In this document: in pieces, positions 53,455 to 62,555 of the stretch
How positions within the stretch are numbered: the first letter of the stretch is position 1
How the letters are laid out: every line of letters starts with the position of its first letter
Translations under genes and position numbers: made by a program
NCBI RefSeq assembly: GCF_003337375.1
Contig: NZ_QPJD01000002.1
Location: 186,001-250,000 of the forward strand
Source: Paenibacillus prosopidis
GTDB taxonomy: Bacteria; Bacillota; Bacilli; Paenibacillales; Paenibacillaceae
Length of the DNA stretch: 64,000 nt
Direction of reading: 5' to 3'
Notes under the pieces: model-generated
Told to the model about the DNA's origin: nothing
What the model saw: the letters and a program-made list of their open reading frames with translations, nothing else
The model's database searches: none

Positions 53455-54348
53455 ATGGAACTTAGACAGTTAAATTACGTGATTCAAATCGCATTGGAAA
53501 AAAACTTTTCGCGCGCGGCAGAAAAGCTTCACATCGCCCAGCCTTCGCTCAGCCAGCAATTGTCCAAGCTCGAACAAGAGATCGGCGTACTGCTCTTCCG
53601 CCGGACGACCAACTCGGTTGATTTGACGCAAGCCGGTCAAGTTTTTGTGGACAAAGCGCAAGCTATTCTAGATGCCGTCGAGCAATTAAAGCAGGAAATG
53701 GACGATATGGCTCAAATGCGCCGCGGAAGGCTCGTCGTCGGCACGCTGCCAATAACGGGTTCGCACATTTTACCATTCGTATTGCCCGTATTCGGAGCTC
53801 AATATCCGCAGATCGAGGTAGTTCTCGTGGAAGATACGACTGCCAAGCTGGAGCAGCTGACCGCAAGCGGCGGCACCGATTTGAGCTTGCTCTCACTTCC
53901 GCTCATCGACAGCTCGCTTTCATGGGAGCCTTTTATGGAAGAAGAAATTTGTCTTGCCGTTCCGCCGTCGCATCCGCTTACCCTCCGTGAAGGCCCCATT
54001 GAAATTCATGAGCTGCAGGACGAGCCCTTCATAGGGTTGAAGCGCGGGCAAGGCTTCCGTCAAATCACCGTCGATTTGTGCGAGCAGGCAGGCTTTTCGC
54101 CGCAAATCGTGTTCGAGAGCAGCAACATTGAGACCATTCAATCGCTCGTAGCCGGCGGCATGGGAATCGCCTTCGTCCCGCAAATGCTCACGCGGGCCAA
54201 AGGCGCCGATTTTACTCCCATCTATTTGCCGTTAAATCCAAGACCAACGAGAACGCTTGTCATCGCCAGCCGCAAAGGGCGGTACTTATCCAAAGCAGCT
54301 GACGCTTTTATCCGGACCTTGAATAAGACGATCAGTAACTTCCGTTAA
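53455..54348 (+). CDS. LysR-family transcriptional regulator
   Basis: A 297-residue LysR regulator: helix-turn-helix in residues 1-60 (MELRQLNYVIQIALEKNFSRAAEKLHIAQPSLSQQLSKLEQEIGVLLFRR) and a periplasmic-binding-like ligand domain (about 90-295). Its divergent position suggests that it controls leuCD, perhaps in response to a leucine-pathway intermediate, but CcpC- or CynR-like roles cannot be excluded. Its stop abuts the stop of the convergent carbon-nitrogen hydrolase gene. Confidence 0.9.
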   Translation: MELRQLNYVIQIALEKNFSRAAEKLHIAQPSLSQQLSKLEQEIGVLLFRRTTNSVDLTQAGQVFVDKAQAILDAVEQLKQEMDDMAQMRRGRLVVGTLPITGSHILPFVLPVFGAQYPQIEVVLVEDTTAKLEQLTASGGTDLSLLSLPLIDSSLSWEPFMEEEICLAVPPSHPLTLREGPIEIHELQDEPFIGLKRGQGFRQITVDLCEQAGFSPQIVFESSNIETIQSLVAGGMGIAFVPQMLTRAKGADFTPIYLPLNPRPTRTLVIASRKGRYLSKAADAFIRTLNKTISNFR

Positions 54349-55149
54349 TTAGGCCTCGTATATTGACGGTCTCCGGTCTTCGAAAACGGGAATTTTGGAA
54401 CGCACTGCATCTACCAAAGACAAATCGATATCGGCATAAATAATCGTTTCTTCTTCGCCCGCTTCCGCAATCGTCTCCCCCCAAGGGTCCAGCACGATGG
54501 AATGACCGAAAAATTCGGTGCTGCCGCTCGTCCCCATACGGTTGCAAGCGATAACGAACATTTGATTTTCAATAGCGCGCGCTGTAAGCAGCGTCCGCCA
54601 ATGATGAAGACGCGGGTGAGGCCATTCTGCCGGCACGAACAGCAGCTTGGCTCCTTCCAGCGCAAGCTTTCTTGCCAGCTCAGGGAAGCGGATATCGTAG
54701 CAAATCATCAGCCCCGCTTGCGCGCCTTCAATTTCCAGCCTGCCTGGCTTATCGCCTGCAGCCAAATATTTCTCTTCATCCATGAGCCTAAACAGATGAA
54801 TTTTCGAATAATCGGCTGCGACATTTCCTTCGCGATCGAAAGCATAAATCGTATTGAGCACCTTCTCCGATTTAAGCTCCGCTATCGAACCGCCAATAAT
54901 GTGGACACCATGCTTTTTGCTGAAATCAGACAAGAAAGCTTTCGTTCGCGCCCCGTCACGATCGGCAATCGTATGAATTTCCGTTAACGCATAACCTGTA
55001 TTCCACATTTCCGGAAACATAATAACGTCCGGTTTCTGTTCTTGACTAACCGCTTCCTCTAACATGCTTGTCAGCTTCGAGAAGTTCGCTTCCGGATTTC
55101 CTGCTTCTATATGCATTTGCAGCAGCGCAAGCCGCAATATATTACTCAT
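54349..55149 (-). CDS. mtnU: Carbon-nitrogen hydrolase, MtnU-like
   Basis: A 266-residue nitrilase-superfamily amidase. The catalytic triad is visible: Glu in MFPEMWNTGYAL, Lys in YSKIHLFRLM, and Cys in MICYDIRFPELARKL. It is near mtnE in the region where Bacillus subtilis has mtnU (ykrU) next to mtnE, and probably acts as an omega-amidase on keto-acid amides of the salvage pathway. The gene symbol is given from synteny; the specificity is not proven. ATG at 55149 has GGGAGG upstream. Confidence 0.78.
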   Translation of the reverse strand: MSNILRLALLQMHIEAGNPEANFSKLTSMLEEAVSQEQKPDVIMFPEMWNTGYALTEIHTIADRDGARTKAFLSDFSKKHGVHIIGGSIAELKSEKVLNTIYAFDREGNVAADYSKIHLFRLMDEEKYLAAGDKPGRLEIEGAQAGLMICYDIRFPELARKLALEGAKLLFVPAEWPHPRLHHWRTLLTARAIENQMFVIACNRMGTSGSTEFFGHSIVLDPWGETIAEAGEEETIIYADIDLSLVDAVRSKIPVFEDRRPSIYEA

Positions 55150-55270
55150 TTGCCGTTCCTCCCGAGAAACCTTTTTTTCCTAATGATACCGTCTCATGGT
55201 TCTGTGTCAAGATGGGAACCGTAACAACGAAGCCTTTACTACTTTACGATAAAAAAGGAGAATGTCCGAT

Positions 55271-55738
55271 ATGCTTCCAAAACGCTTAACCGCTATTCTC
55301 ATAGCGTGCTGCTCACTTTTCTTGTTTACGCAAGCACCTGGAGCAGCAGCTCACCCTGTACAAAGCGCTCCCGCTTCCGAAACACAGCTTAAACCTATTC
55401 AAATATTTGATGTAGCAGCGGGTAAAGTTGTGAAAACAATTCCGAATGATGCACAGTTTCAATCCTTTGCCGCTTCGTGGATCGGCTCGATTACCGGACT
55501 TGCACCACAAATTACAAGCGACGAAAGCTGCAGCTATGTCTATCGCGTGCCGCTCGCAAAGCCGGCAACGGTTAAAACGGATGAAATTGCGGTCATATCC
55601 GACGATCTGTTTTTGTTTTACTGCAAGGACAAACCGCCGCTTCTGCTCGTATTTGATGAGAAACGCAGGCCGTTTTTATTTCTTTTCAAAGCGGACATTA
55701 CACCGTTTATTCAAAAGGTCGGCCTGCCTGCTGCCTAG
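55271..55738 (+). CDS. Secreted protein of unknown function
   Basis: A 155-residue protein with a signal peptide (hydrophobic core ILIACCSLFLF, predicted cleavage after GAAA near residue 27) and a mature domain with alternating beta strands (VVKTIPNDAQFQSFAASWIGSITG, CSYVYRVPLAKPATV, PLLLVFDEKRRPFLFLFKADI). Family is not recognised. ATG at 55271 is taken since AAAGGAG precedes it by 10 bases; ATG 55262 is too close to it. It lies between mtnU and mtnE on the plus strand. Confidence 0.6.
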   Translation: MLPKRLTAILIACCSLFLFTQAPGAAAHPVQSAPASETQLKPIQIFDVAAGKVVKTIPNDAQFQSFAASWIGSITGLAPQITSDESCSYVYRVPLAKPATVKTDEIAVISDDLFLFYCKDKPPLLLVFDEKRRPFLFLFKADITPFIQKVGLPAA

Positions 55739-55822
55739 CGGTCCGCTTCTCTTATCCACACATTCATGCTACATTAAAGCTATTGCCTAATATAGCGATT
55801 TTGTCATGTGGAGTGTGAAGGT

Positions 55823-57013
55823 ATGGAAACGCAAATCGGTCAACACCTTATTAAACCTGCGGATCGGATGAATGGACTTCCGACGCAATTTTTTGCCAAG
55901 CTGGTCGCCAAAGCGAATGCGCAAACGGCCAAAGGACGCGATGTTATCAATTTGGGACAAGGCAATCCGGATCAGCCGACCCCTCCCCATATTGTTGCAA
56001 AGCTGCAGGAAGCTGCGGCGAATCCGTTGTATCACAAATATCCTCCTTTCAGCGGCTACCCTTTTCTGAAGGAAGCCGTTGCGAAGCGGTACAAGGAAGA
56101 TTACAACGTTGACGTTGATCCGACTACTGAAGTAGCGATATTGTTCGGAGGAAAAACGGGACTCGTGGAAATCAGCCAATGCTTGCTTAATCCAGGCGAT
56201 GTCTGTCTCGTGCCTGACCCGGGCTATCCTGATTACTGGTCGGGTGTCGCCCTGGCTGGAGCCGAAATGTCGTTTATGCCGCTCACGGAGCAGAACGGAT
56301 ACTTGCCCGATTACGATGCGATTAGTCCGGAAATGGCTCAGCGCGCAAAGCTTATGTTCATGAACTATCCGAACAACCCTACGGGCGCGGTAGCCAGTGC
56401 TGAATTTTACGCTAAGACGGTCGAATTTGCCGAGAAGCACGGTATCGTCGTAGCAAGCGACTTTGCATACGGCGCAATCGGGTTCGACGGCAATCAGCCG
56501 GTCAGCTTCCTTCAAACGCCTGGCGCGAAGGAAGTGGGCGTTGAGTTCTATACCTTATCCAAAACGTACAATATGGCTGGCTGGCGCGTAGGCTTTGCGA
56601 TCGGTAACGCTCAAATTGTGAAGCTGATTAACCTGATTCAGGATCATTACTATTGCAGCCTGTTTGGCGGCATTCAAGAAGCAGCGGCGCTAGCCTTGAC
56701 CGGACCGCAGCATTGCGTGGCAGAATTGAGTGCCATGTATGAGAGCAGACGTGAAGCTTTATTCGGCGCACTCGATCGAATCGGCTGGAATGCGGTACGC
56801 CCGGGCGGCTCTTTCTTCTGCTGGCTGCCTGTAGCTCCCGGCTATACCTCAGAAACGTTTGCCGATTTGCTGCTGCAGGAGGCAGACGTCGTCGTCGCTC
56901 CCGGCGTAGGCTTCGGCACACATGGCGAGGGCTACGTAAGGCTTGGCCTTCTAACGAATGAAGCAAGGCTAAAGGAAGCTGTCGAACGGATTGGTAAACT
57001 TAATTTGTTCTAG
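55823..57013 (+). CDS. mtnE: Methionine-salvage aminotransferase (MtnE-like)
   Basis: A 396-residue PLP class I/II aminotransferase. Blocks are LGQGNPDQPTPPHI, FMNYPNNPTGAV, SDFAYGAI and TLSKTYNMAGWRVGF (PLP Lys in SKTYN). It resembles MtnE (YkrV) of Bacillus subtilis, which makes methionine from KMTB (4-methylthio-2-oxobutyrate), and has the same length (398). ATG at 55823 has GGAG 9 bases upstream. It precedes the proline T-box leader. Confidence 0.85.
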   Translation: METQIGQHLIKPADRMNGLPTQFFAKLVAKANAQTAKGRDVINLGQGNPDQPTPPHIVAKLQEAAANPLYHKYPPFSGYPFLKEAVAKRYKEDYNVDVDPTTEVAILFGGKTGLVEISQCLLNPGDVCLVPDPGYPDYWSGVALAGAEMSFMPLTEQNGYLPDYDAISPEMAQRAKLMFMNYPNNPTGAVASAEFYAKTVEFAEKHGIVVASDFAYGAIGFDGNQPVSFLQTPGAKEVGVEFYTLSKTYNMAGWRVGFAIGNAQIVKLINLIQDHYYCSLFGGIQEAAALALTGPQHCVAELSAMYESRREALFGALDRIGWNAVRPGGSFFCWLPVAPGYTSETFADLLLQEADVVVAPGVGFGTHGEGYVRLGLLTNEARLKEAVERIGKLNLF

Positions 57014-57079
57014 CCTTATTCATGCCTTTTGCCTTGCTTTACAGCAGCTTTCGATCATGTTATGATTATAGGAATTGAA

Positions 57080-57317
57080 CATGAAACGTGATGACGGGAC
57101 TAGTAAGCATGATGGGTCGCGATCAGAGAGTAAATTCCACCGGCTGCGAGAATTTACCGAAGGCCGCTTGCTGAACCTACCTCCGAGCGGCCGGCTATGA
57201 ACCGGACAGCGCCTTCTGTTATAGGCTTAAGCTGGATGATCTCCTTGTGATGATCATCAACAAAGGTGGTACCGCGGAAGCAAAGACTTTCGTCCTTTAT
57301 GGACGGAGGTCTTTTTT
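57080..57317 (+). promoter_or_regulatory. T-box leader (proline-type) of proBA operon
   Basis: The stretch between mtnE and proB holds a T-box riboswitch. A GA-motif AGAGAG (57125-57130) leads into stem I. The specifier-loop candidate is CCU (57176-57178) followed by A, a proline codon. The T-box proper is AAAGGTGGTACCGCG (57262-57276), with the UGGU acceptor-pairing bulge (57267-57270). A rho-independent terminator follows (57283-57317, stem AAGAC...GTCTT with six T). Uncharged tRNA-Pro would favour antitermination and expression of proB onward. Ends are approximate. Confidence 0.9.
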
Positions 57318-57348
57318 GTTGTCACGAAACAAACATAGGATGGGATTA

Positions 57349-58458
57349 ATGATGTCGGAACGTATCGTCGTAAAAATTGGCAGCAGCTCGCTTACATCAG
57401 AAGAAGGCGGCTTAAACCGTGAACGTATTCAATACTTTGCCGAAGAATTAGCTTCGCTGCATAAAAACGGTTCCGGCGTAATGCTCGTTACATCCGGAGC
57501 AGTTGCCGCCGGCTTTCGCCAAATTGGCTATGCGTCTAAGCCTAAGATCGTACACGAGAAGCAGGCTGCCGCTGCAGTCGGCCAAGCGCTGCTCATGCAG
57601 GCTTATCAAGAAGCGTTCAGCCGTTTCGGTATCGTTGCGGCACAGATTCTGCTTACGCGGGCAGACTTCTCCAACCGACGCCGGATCCAAAATGCGCTGA
57701 TGACCATTGAAGAACTGCTGCGGCAGCGGATCATCCCGATCATTAACGAAAATGATACCGTTGCTACTGACGAGCTCGTGTTGAAATTCGGAGATAATGA
57801 CAACCTCTCTGCCCTTGTTGCAGCCATGACGAAAGCGGCAAAGCTCGTTATCATTACCGATATGGACGGCTTATATACGGAGGATCCGCGCAAAAACCCG
57901 CAAGCTGTCAAAATCGAACGCGTTGACCAAATTTCCGAGGATATTATGAAGCTTGCCGGCGGTGCAGGATCCTCAGTCGGCACAGGCGGCATGCGCTCCA
58001 AAATAGAAGCGGCCCGTATCGCTATGCGCGGCGGCGTACACGCGTTTATCGGTAAGGTGCAGCAGGAAGGCGACCTTGCGCTCGCTGTAGAAGGCAATGG
58101 CCGCGGCACCTATTTCGATACAAAGCTGCACAGCTTGCCAATGAAGAAGCAATGGCTTGGCTTTCACTCCATGCCGCAGGGCCGCATCACGGTTGATGAC
58201 GGCGCAGTTAGCGCCCTTCTCGAAGGCGGCAAGAGCCTTCTGCCTGCGGGAGTAACAGATATTCAAGGTGAATTCCACCCCGGCGACGTCGTCGAAGTTG
58301 CGAATCGCCAGGGTGAAACGCTCGGCCGCGGTGTCGTTAATTACGCTGCTTGGCAAATACAGGCTGTGGCCGGTCTGACTACAGAGGAAGTAAGGCGCAG
58401 AGTCGATGTCGCCCGTATCGAGGTTATTCACCGCGATGAATGGATTACGTTGAAATAA
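57349..58458 (+). CDS. proB: Glutamate 5-kinase
   Basis: A 369-residue enzyme that phosphorylates glutamate as the first step of proline synthesis. The amino-acid-kinase domain has VVKIGSSSLTSEEGGLNRERI and INENDTVATDELVLKFGDNDNLSALVA, GGMRSKIEAARIAMRGGVHAFIG, and a C-terminal PUA domain (about 275-369). It starts at ATG 57349, after AGGA, about 32 bases past the T-box terminator; the frame extends back into the T-box but that part is non-coding. It is followed by proA. Confidence 0.97.
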   Translation: MMSERIVVKIGSSSLTSEEGGLNRERIQYFAEELASLHKNGSGVMLVTSGAVAAGFRQIGYASKPKIVHEKQAAAAVGQALLMQAYQEAFSRFGIVAAQILLTRADFSNRRRIQNALMTIEELLRQRIIPIINENDTVATDELVLKFGDNDNLSALVAAMTKAAKLVIITDMDGLYTEDPRKNPQAVKIERVDQISEDIMKLAGGAGSSVGTGGMRSKIEAARIAMRGGVHAFIGKVQQEGDLALAVEGNGRGTYFDTKLHSLPMKKQWLGFHSMPQGRITVDDGAVSALLEGGKSLLPAGVTDIQGEFHPGDVVEVANRQGETLGRGVVNYAAWQIQAVAGLTTEEVRRRVDVARIEVIHRDEWITLK

Positions 58459-58475
58459 TAAGGAGGTTTAACGAA

Positions 58476-59726
58476 ATGATAAGTGAAGTGAGACAAAAAG
58501 CGATGCTGGCGCAGGATGCTGCAGCCATCATGAACCGGTTAACAACGGAACAGAAGAATACAGCACTTATTCACATGGCAGATGCGCTTATTACGGAGCA
58601 GCAAGCCATTATATCGGCAAATGAGCTGGATTTGCAGCGCGGACGGGAGCAGGGCACGAGCCCTTCTCTGCTCGACCGGCTTGCCTTGAACGGCGATCGC
58701 GTCGCTGCCATCGCGGAAGGCTTGCGCCAAATCGTAGAGCTTCCTGATCCAGTCGGACAATTGCTTGAGCATTTCGACCGTCCTAACGGGTTAAAGATTG
58801 AAAAAGTACGGGTGCCGCTCGGCGTTATCGGCATGATCTATGAAGCACGCCCGAACGTCACCGTAGATGCGGCCGGTCTCTGCCTCAAAACAGGCAACAG
58901 CGTCGTGCTTCGCGGCGGCTCCGCAGCGATCGAATCGAACCGTAAGATCGTTGAGATTTTGAAGAAAGCTCTTGGAGCGACGGCCATGCCTGCTGATGCG
59001 ATTCAGCTAATTGAAGACTCCGACCGCGCTTCGGTTAACGAAATGCTTAAGCTGAACGGATTGCTTGACGTCGTCATTCCGCGCGGCGGCGCTTCGCTCA
59101 TACGGAACGTCGTTGAAAATGCGACGGTTCCCGTCATTGAAACCGGAGCCGGCATTTGCCATACTTATGTAGACGCCGGCGCAAACTATCAAATGGCGGC
59201 TGATATTGCTTTTAACGCAAAGGTACAGCGTCCATCCGTCTGCAATTCGATGGAAACCCTGCTCGTTCATGAGACGTTTGCGGACCGGCATTTGGCTGAG
59301 CTTGCGGAGCGTTTCATACAAGCTGGCGTTGAGCTGCGGGGCTGCGAACGGACGATTGCCCTGCTTGCAGAGGCTAAACCTGCTACCGAAGAGGATTATG
59401 GCACGGAGTATAGTGATTACATTATGAACATACGCATAGTACCGCATTTGGACGCAGCGCTTGAACATATTCACCGCTTCGGCACGAAGCATTCGGAATG
59501 TATTGTCACGGAGAATGCTCAGCATGCCGAGCGATTCATTCAAGAGGTCGATGCAGCTGCCGTATACCACAACGCTTCCACTCGCTTTACGGACGGCTTT
59601 GAATTCGGCTTCGGCGCCGAAATCGGGATTAGCACGCAAAAGCTGCATGCCCGCGGACCAATGGGACTGCCTGCCCTGACTTCAACCAAATTCCGGATTT
59701 TCGGAAACGGTCAAATACGGGGTTAA
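58476..59726 (+). CDS. proA: Glutamate-5-semialdehyde dehydrogenase
   Basis: A 416-residue NADPH-dependent dehydrogenase that reduces gamma-glutamyl phosphate to the semialdehyde. Blocks are VPLGVIGMIYEARPNVTVDAAGLCLKTGN, GGSAAIESNR and the active-site Cys region VCNSMETLLVHETF. ATG at 58476 has AAGGAGGT 8 bases upstream; the longer frame inside proB is ignored. It is 17 bases downstream of proB. Confidence 0.97.
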   Translation: MISEVRQKAMLAQDAAAIMNRLTTEQKNTALIHMADALITEQQAIISANELDLQRGREQGTSPSLLDRLALNGDRVAAIAEGLRQIVELPDPVGQLLEHFDRPNGLKIEKVRVPLGVIGMIYEARPNVTVDAAGLCLKTGNSVVLRGGSAAIESNRKIVEILKKALGATAMPADAIQLIEDSDRASVNEMLKLNGLLDVVIPRGGASLIRNVVENATVPVIETGAGICHTYVDAGANYQMAADIAFNAKVQRPSVCNSMETLLVHETFADRHLAELAERFIQAGVELRGCERTIALLAEAKPATEEDYGTEYSDYIMNIRIVPHLDAALEHIHRFGTKHSECIVTENAQHAERFIQEVDAAAVYHNASTRFTDGFEFGFGAEIGISTQKLHARGPMGLPALTSTKFRIFGNGQIRG

Positions 59727-59775
59727 CGTTACCTAAAGCCCGGAAACCTATTATATATTTTGGAGGAATCCTGCC

Positions 59776-60645
59776 ATGTCCTTATTAACGCAAACCGGCA
59801 TTGCCTCGCTTCAATTATGCTTTTACGGCGCAGGCTCGATGGCTGAGGCGATCGTAAGAGGTCTGATTAATGAAAAGTTAGTCGAACCGAAACGTATTTC
59901 CATGCTCAATCGTCAAAATGAAGAGCGGCTTGCCGAGCTTCATGAAAAATACGGCATTCAAACGATCGTACAAGGCTCAAGCAACGAATCTTACTTACGT
60001 GAAGCCGATATTATCTTTTTGGCGATGAAACCGAAGGATGCTGCAGAAGCTTTGACCGCAATCAAGCCTTTTATTTCACCTAAACAGCTCATTATCTCCG
60101 TTATAGCAGGATTGTCGATCAGCTCGATCGAGCAGCTTCTGGGCGGGCAGATTCCTGTCGTACGGACGATGCCTAATACCTCGAGCACGATCGGTCTTGG
60201 CGCAACCGGCATCAGCTATTCCGATGTAGTCACTCCGCAGCAAAGATTGCTTACCGAAGCGGTTTTTAATTCCGTCGGTATTAATGCTATCGTGGACGAA
60301 CCGCTTCAGCAAGCTGTGACGGGCGTATCCGGCAGCGGCCCCGCTTACGTTTATTATTTTATGGAAGCCATGATGGAAGCTGCAGGACAGCTCGGCTTAC
60401 CCCCGGAAGCTGCGAAGGAGCTTGTCGTGCAAACCGTGCTCGGTGCAGCTGAAATGGTGCGCGCCACAGGCGAAGAGCCTTCCGAGCTGCGCCGCAAAGT
60501 AACATCGCCTAACGGAACGACGCAAGCCGCGCTCGAAATAATGGCTGAGAACCTTTTCTCCGAGACAATTATTAAAGCCGTCCATCGCTCAGCAGAACGT
60601 GCAGGTGAGCTGGGAGCTGCTATTGAAAGGAGCATTTCGGAATGA
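59776..60645 (+). CDS. proC: Pyrroline-5-carboxylate reductase
   Basis: A 289-residue enzyme that reduces pyrroline-5-carboxylate to proline. It has an NAD(P) motif LCFYGAGSMAEAIVRGL, VVRTMPNTSSTIGLGATG, AVTGVSGSGPAYVYYFMEAM and VTSPNGTTQAALEIM, all typical. It is the ProI/ProC type and lies 49 bases after proA with GGAGG before ATG. Its TGA shares an ATGA with the start of mtnW, so the two operon parts are translationally coupled. Confidence 0.96.
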   Translation: MSLLTQTGIASLQLCFYGAGSMAEAIVRGLINEKLVEPKRISMLNRQNEERLAELHEKYGIQTIVQGSSNESYLREADIIFLAMKPKDAAEALTAIKPFISPKQLIISVIAGLSISSIEQLLGGQIPVVRTMPNTSSTIGLGATGISYSDVVTPQQRLLTEAVFNSVGINAIVDEPLQQAVTGVSGSGPAYVYYFMEAMMEAAGQLGLPPEAAKELVVQTVLGAAEMVRATGEEPSELRRKVTSPNGTTQAALEIMAENLFSETIIKAVHRSAERAGELGAAIERSISE

Positions 60646-61871
60646 ACGGAGTATGTATTGCGACTTACCGGTCGTATGATGATAAGGCCGATTTTAACAA
60701 AAAAGCTCTTTCAATCGCGGTCGGATTAACGGTTGGCAGCTGGACAGAGCTTCCCGAAGCACAAAAGGCTGAGATGGAAAAGCATCTCGGCAAAGTGGTA
60801 TCCGTTAACGTTCACGAACCTGCTGGCGCAGCTCCTGGTGAGCGCTATGCTGATATTCAAATTGCCTATCCAGATATAAACTTTAGCCGCGACCTGCCTG
60901 CCCTGCTCGTCACTGTATTCGGAAAGCTATCGATGGACGGCCGTATCAAGCTTATGGACCTCGACGTTTCTGATACATTCGTCTCTGCTTTTCCCGGACC
61001 GAAATTCGGACTGAACGGCGTTCGTGACCTGCTTGGCGTCCATGACCGGCCGCTGCTAATGAGCATTTTCAAATCGGTAGTCGGTCATGATCTTGCTAAT
61101 TTGCAGGAACAATTTTACAAGCAGGCTTTGGGCGGAGTCGATCTGATCAAAGACGATGAAATCTTGTTTGAAAACCCCCTCACACCGCTCGAGAAACGGG
61201 TTGAGGCGTGTATGGATGCTGCCCGCCGGGCACAAGCGGAGACGGGTCAAAAGCTGCTGTATGCCGTTAATTTGACCGGCCCAACGTCGCAGTTGGCTGC
61301 AAATGCCCGCAAAGCCATTGACGCAGGCGCTAACGCTCTCTTGTTTAACGTGCTTGCATACGGCTATGACGTTCTGCACGAATTAAGCAGCGACAAATCC
61401 ATCAATGTGCCTATAGCTGCTCATCCTGCCATGGCTGGCGCAATGTATCCATCGCAACACTACGGAATAAGCGCTTCGTTATTGTTGGGCAAGCTGATGC
61501 GTCTCGCCGGTGCCGATCTTGTGCTCTTCCCTTCGCCTTACGGCTCAGTCGTTATGCCCAGGGAAGAAAACTTAGCGGTTAAAGATGCTCTGCTTGCGCC
61601 GATGCATGGTCTGCAAACAAGCTTCCCCGTTCCTTCCGCAGGTATCCACCCGGGACTTGTACCGCTTATTTTGAAAGACTTCGGAACGGACGTTGTCGTC
61701 AATGCCGGCGGCGGCATCCACGGTCATCCGATGGGAACGGCTGCGGGCGGTCAAGCGTTCCGTCAAGCGATTACAGCTGCTTTAAACGGAGTACCGCTGC
61801 GCGCTGCTGCCGCACAAACGGGCAATGAACCGCTTCAAGCAGCAATTGATGCTTGGGGGATTAAAGAATAA
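60642..61871 (+). CDS. mtnW: 2,3-diketo-5-methylthiopentyl-1-phosphate enolase (RuBisCO-like)
   Basis: A 409-residue RuBisCO-like protein (form IV) of methionine salvage. Blocks are PGPKFGLNGVRDLLG and GGVDLIKDDEILFENPLTP, with the Lys that is carbamylated and Asp/Glu metal ligands. NAGGGIHGHPMGTAAGGQAFRQA is the phosphate site. It enolises the diketone phosphate for MtnX. ATG at 60642 overlaps the proC stop in ATGA. In Bacillus subtilis it heads an S-box-regulated operon; here it follows proline genes. Confidence 0.95.
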   Translation: MNGVCIATYRSYDDKADFNKKALSIAVGLTVGSWTELPEAQKAEMEKHLGKVVSVNVHEPAGAAPGERYADIQIAYPDINFSRDLPALLVTVFGKLSMDGRIKLMDLDVSDTFVSAFPGPKFGLNGVRDLLGVHDRPLLMSIFKSVVGHDLANLQEQFYKQALGGVDLIKDDEILFENPLTPLEKRVEACMDAARRAQAETGQKLLYAVNLTGPTSQLAANARKAIDAGANALLFNVLAYGYDVLHELSSDKSINVPIAAHPAMAGAMYPSQHYGISASLLLGKLMRLAGADLVLFPSPYGSVVMPREENLAVKDALLAPMHGLQTSFPVPSAGIHPGLVPLILKDFGTDVVVNAGGGIHGHPMGTAAGGQAFRQAITAALNGVPLRAAAAQTGNEPLQAAIDAWGIKE

Positions 61872-62555
61872 ATGACGGACAATCATACAGCTAAGAAACG
61901 CATCGTGTTTTGTGATTTTGACGGGACGATTACGGTCAACGACAACATCATAGCCATTATTAAACACTTTAACCCGGATGGCTGGGAGAAGATTGCCGAG
62001 CAAACCATTTCACAGGAGCTCACGATCAAGGATGGCGTCGGGCAATTGTTCCGCCTCCTCCCTGCTTCGATGCAGAAGGAGGTCGTTGATTTCAGCATTT
62101 CCAATGCCCGAATTCGCGATGGCTTCGCATCATTTCTGACCTACTGCAAAGAACAGCAAATCGAGTTTTACGTAACGAGCGGCGGCATCGATTTCTTCGT
62201 ATATCCGATTCTCGAACCGTATGGCATACCCAGTGACCATATCTATTGCAACGGAAGCGACTTCAGCGGCGGCCGAATTGAAATTTTGTGGCCGAATCCA
62301 TGCGATGAGCATTGCAGCAACGATTGCGGCATGTGCAAAACGACGATTATGCGCCGCTTCCCGGCTGATCAATACGAGCGGATTATTATCGGCGACAGCG
62401 TAACGGATTTCGAAGGAGCAAAGCTCGCCGATCTTGTATTCTCGCGTTCCCACTTGACCGTGAAATGCCAAGAGCTCGGATTGCCGCATCATGAATATGA
62501 AACATTCCACGATATTATCCAATATATGGATGCCGAAAGGGAGACTGCGAAATGA
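61872..62555 (+). CDS. mtnX: 2-hydroxy-3-keto-5-methylthiopentenyl-1-phosphate phosphatase
   Basis: A 227-residue HAD phosphatase with the nucleophile block VFCDFDGTITVNDN, a later SGGIDFFVYP and GDSVTDFEGAKLADLVFSR. It removes phosphate to give the acireductone. It begins immediately after the mtnW stop (TAAATG), so it is tightly coupled. Cys-rich CDEHCSNDCGMCK (about residue 139-151) is a possible metal site. Confidence 0.93.
   Translation: MTDNHTAKKRIVFCDFDGTITVNDNIIAIIKHFNPDGWEKIAEQTISQELTIKDGVGQLFRLLPASMQKEVVDFSISNARIRDGFASFLTYCKEQQIEFYVTSGGIDFFVYPILEPYGIPSDHIYCNGSDFSGGRIEILWPNPCDEHCSNDCGMCKTTIMRRFPADQYERIIIGDSVTDFEGAKLADLVFSRSHLTVKCQELGLPHHEYETFHDIIQYMDAERETAK

Noticed and set aside
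55787-56515. 242-residue minus-strand frame opposite mtnE
   Set aside because: mtnE has clear PLP-enzyme motifs; the antisense frame is composition-driven and has no ribosome site.
57121-57130. ATCAGAGAG as an S-box (SAM riboswitch) core for the mtn genes
   Set aside because: It is the GA-motif in stem I of the T-box; the remaining S-box elements are missing.
57606-58109. 167-residue minus-strand frame opposite proB
   Set aside because: Shadow frame of proB with no ribosome site.
59007-59648. 213-residue minus-strand frame opposite proA
   Set aside because: proA is clear; the antisense frame is Arg/Leu-heavy shadow sequence with no family match.
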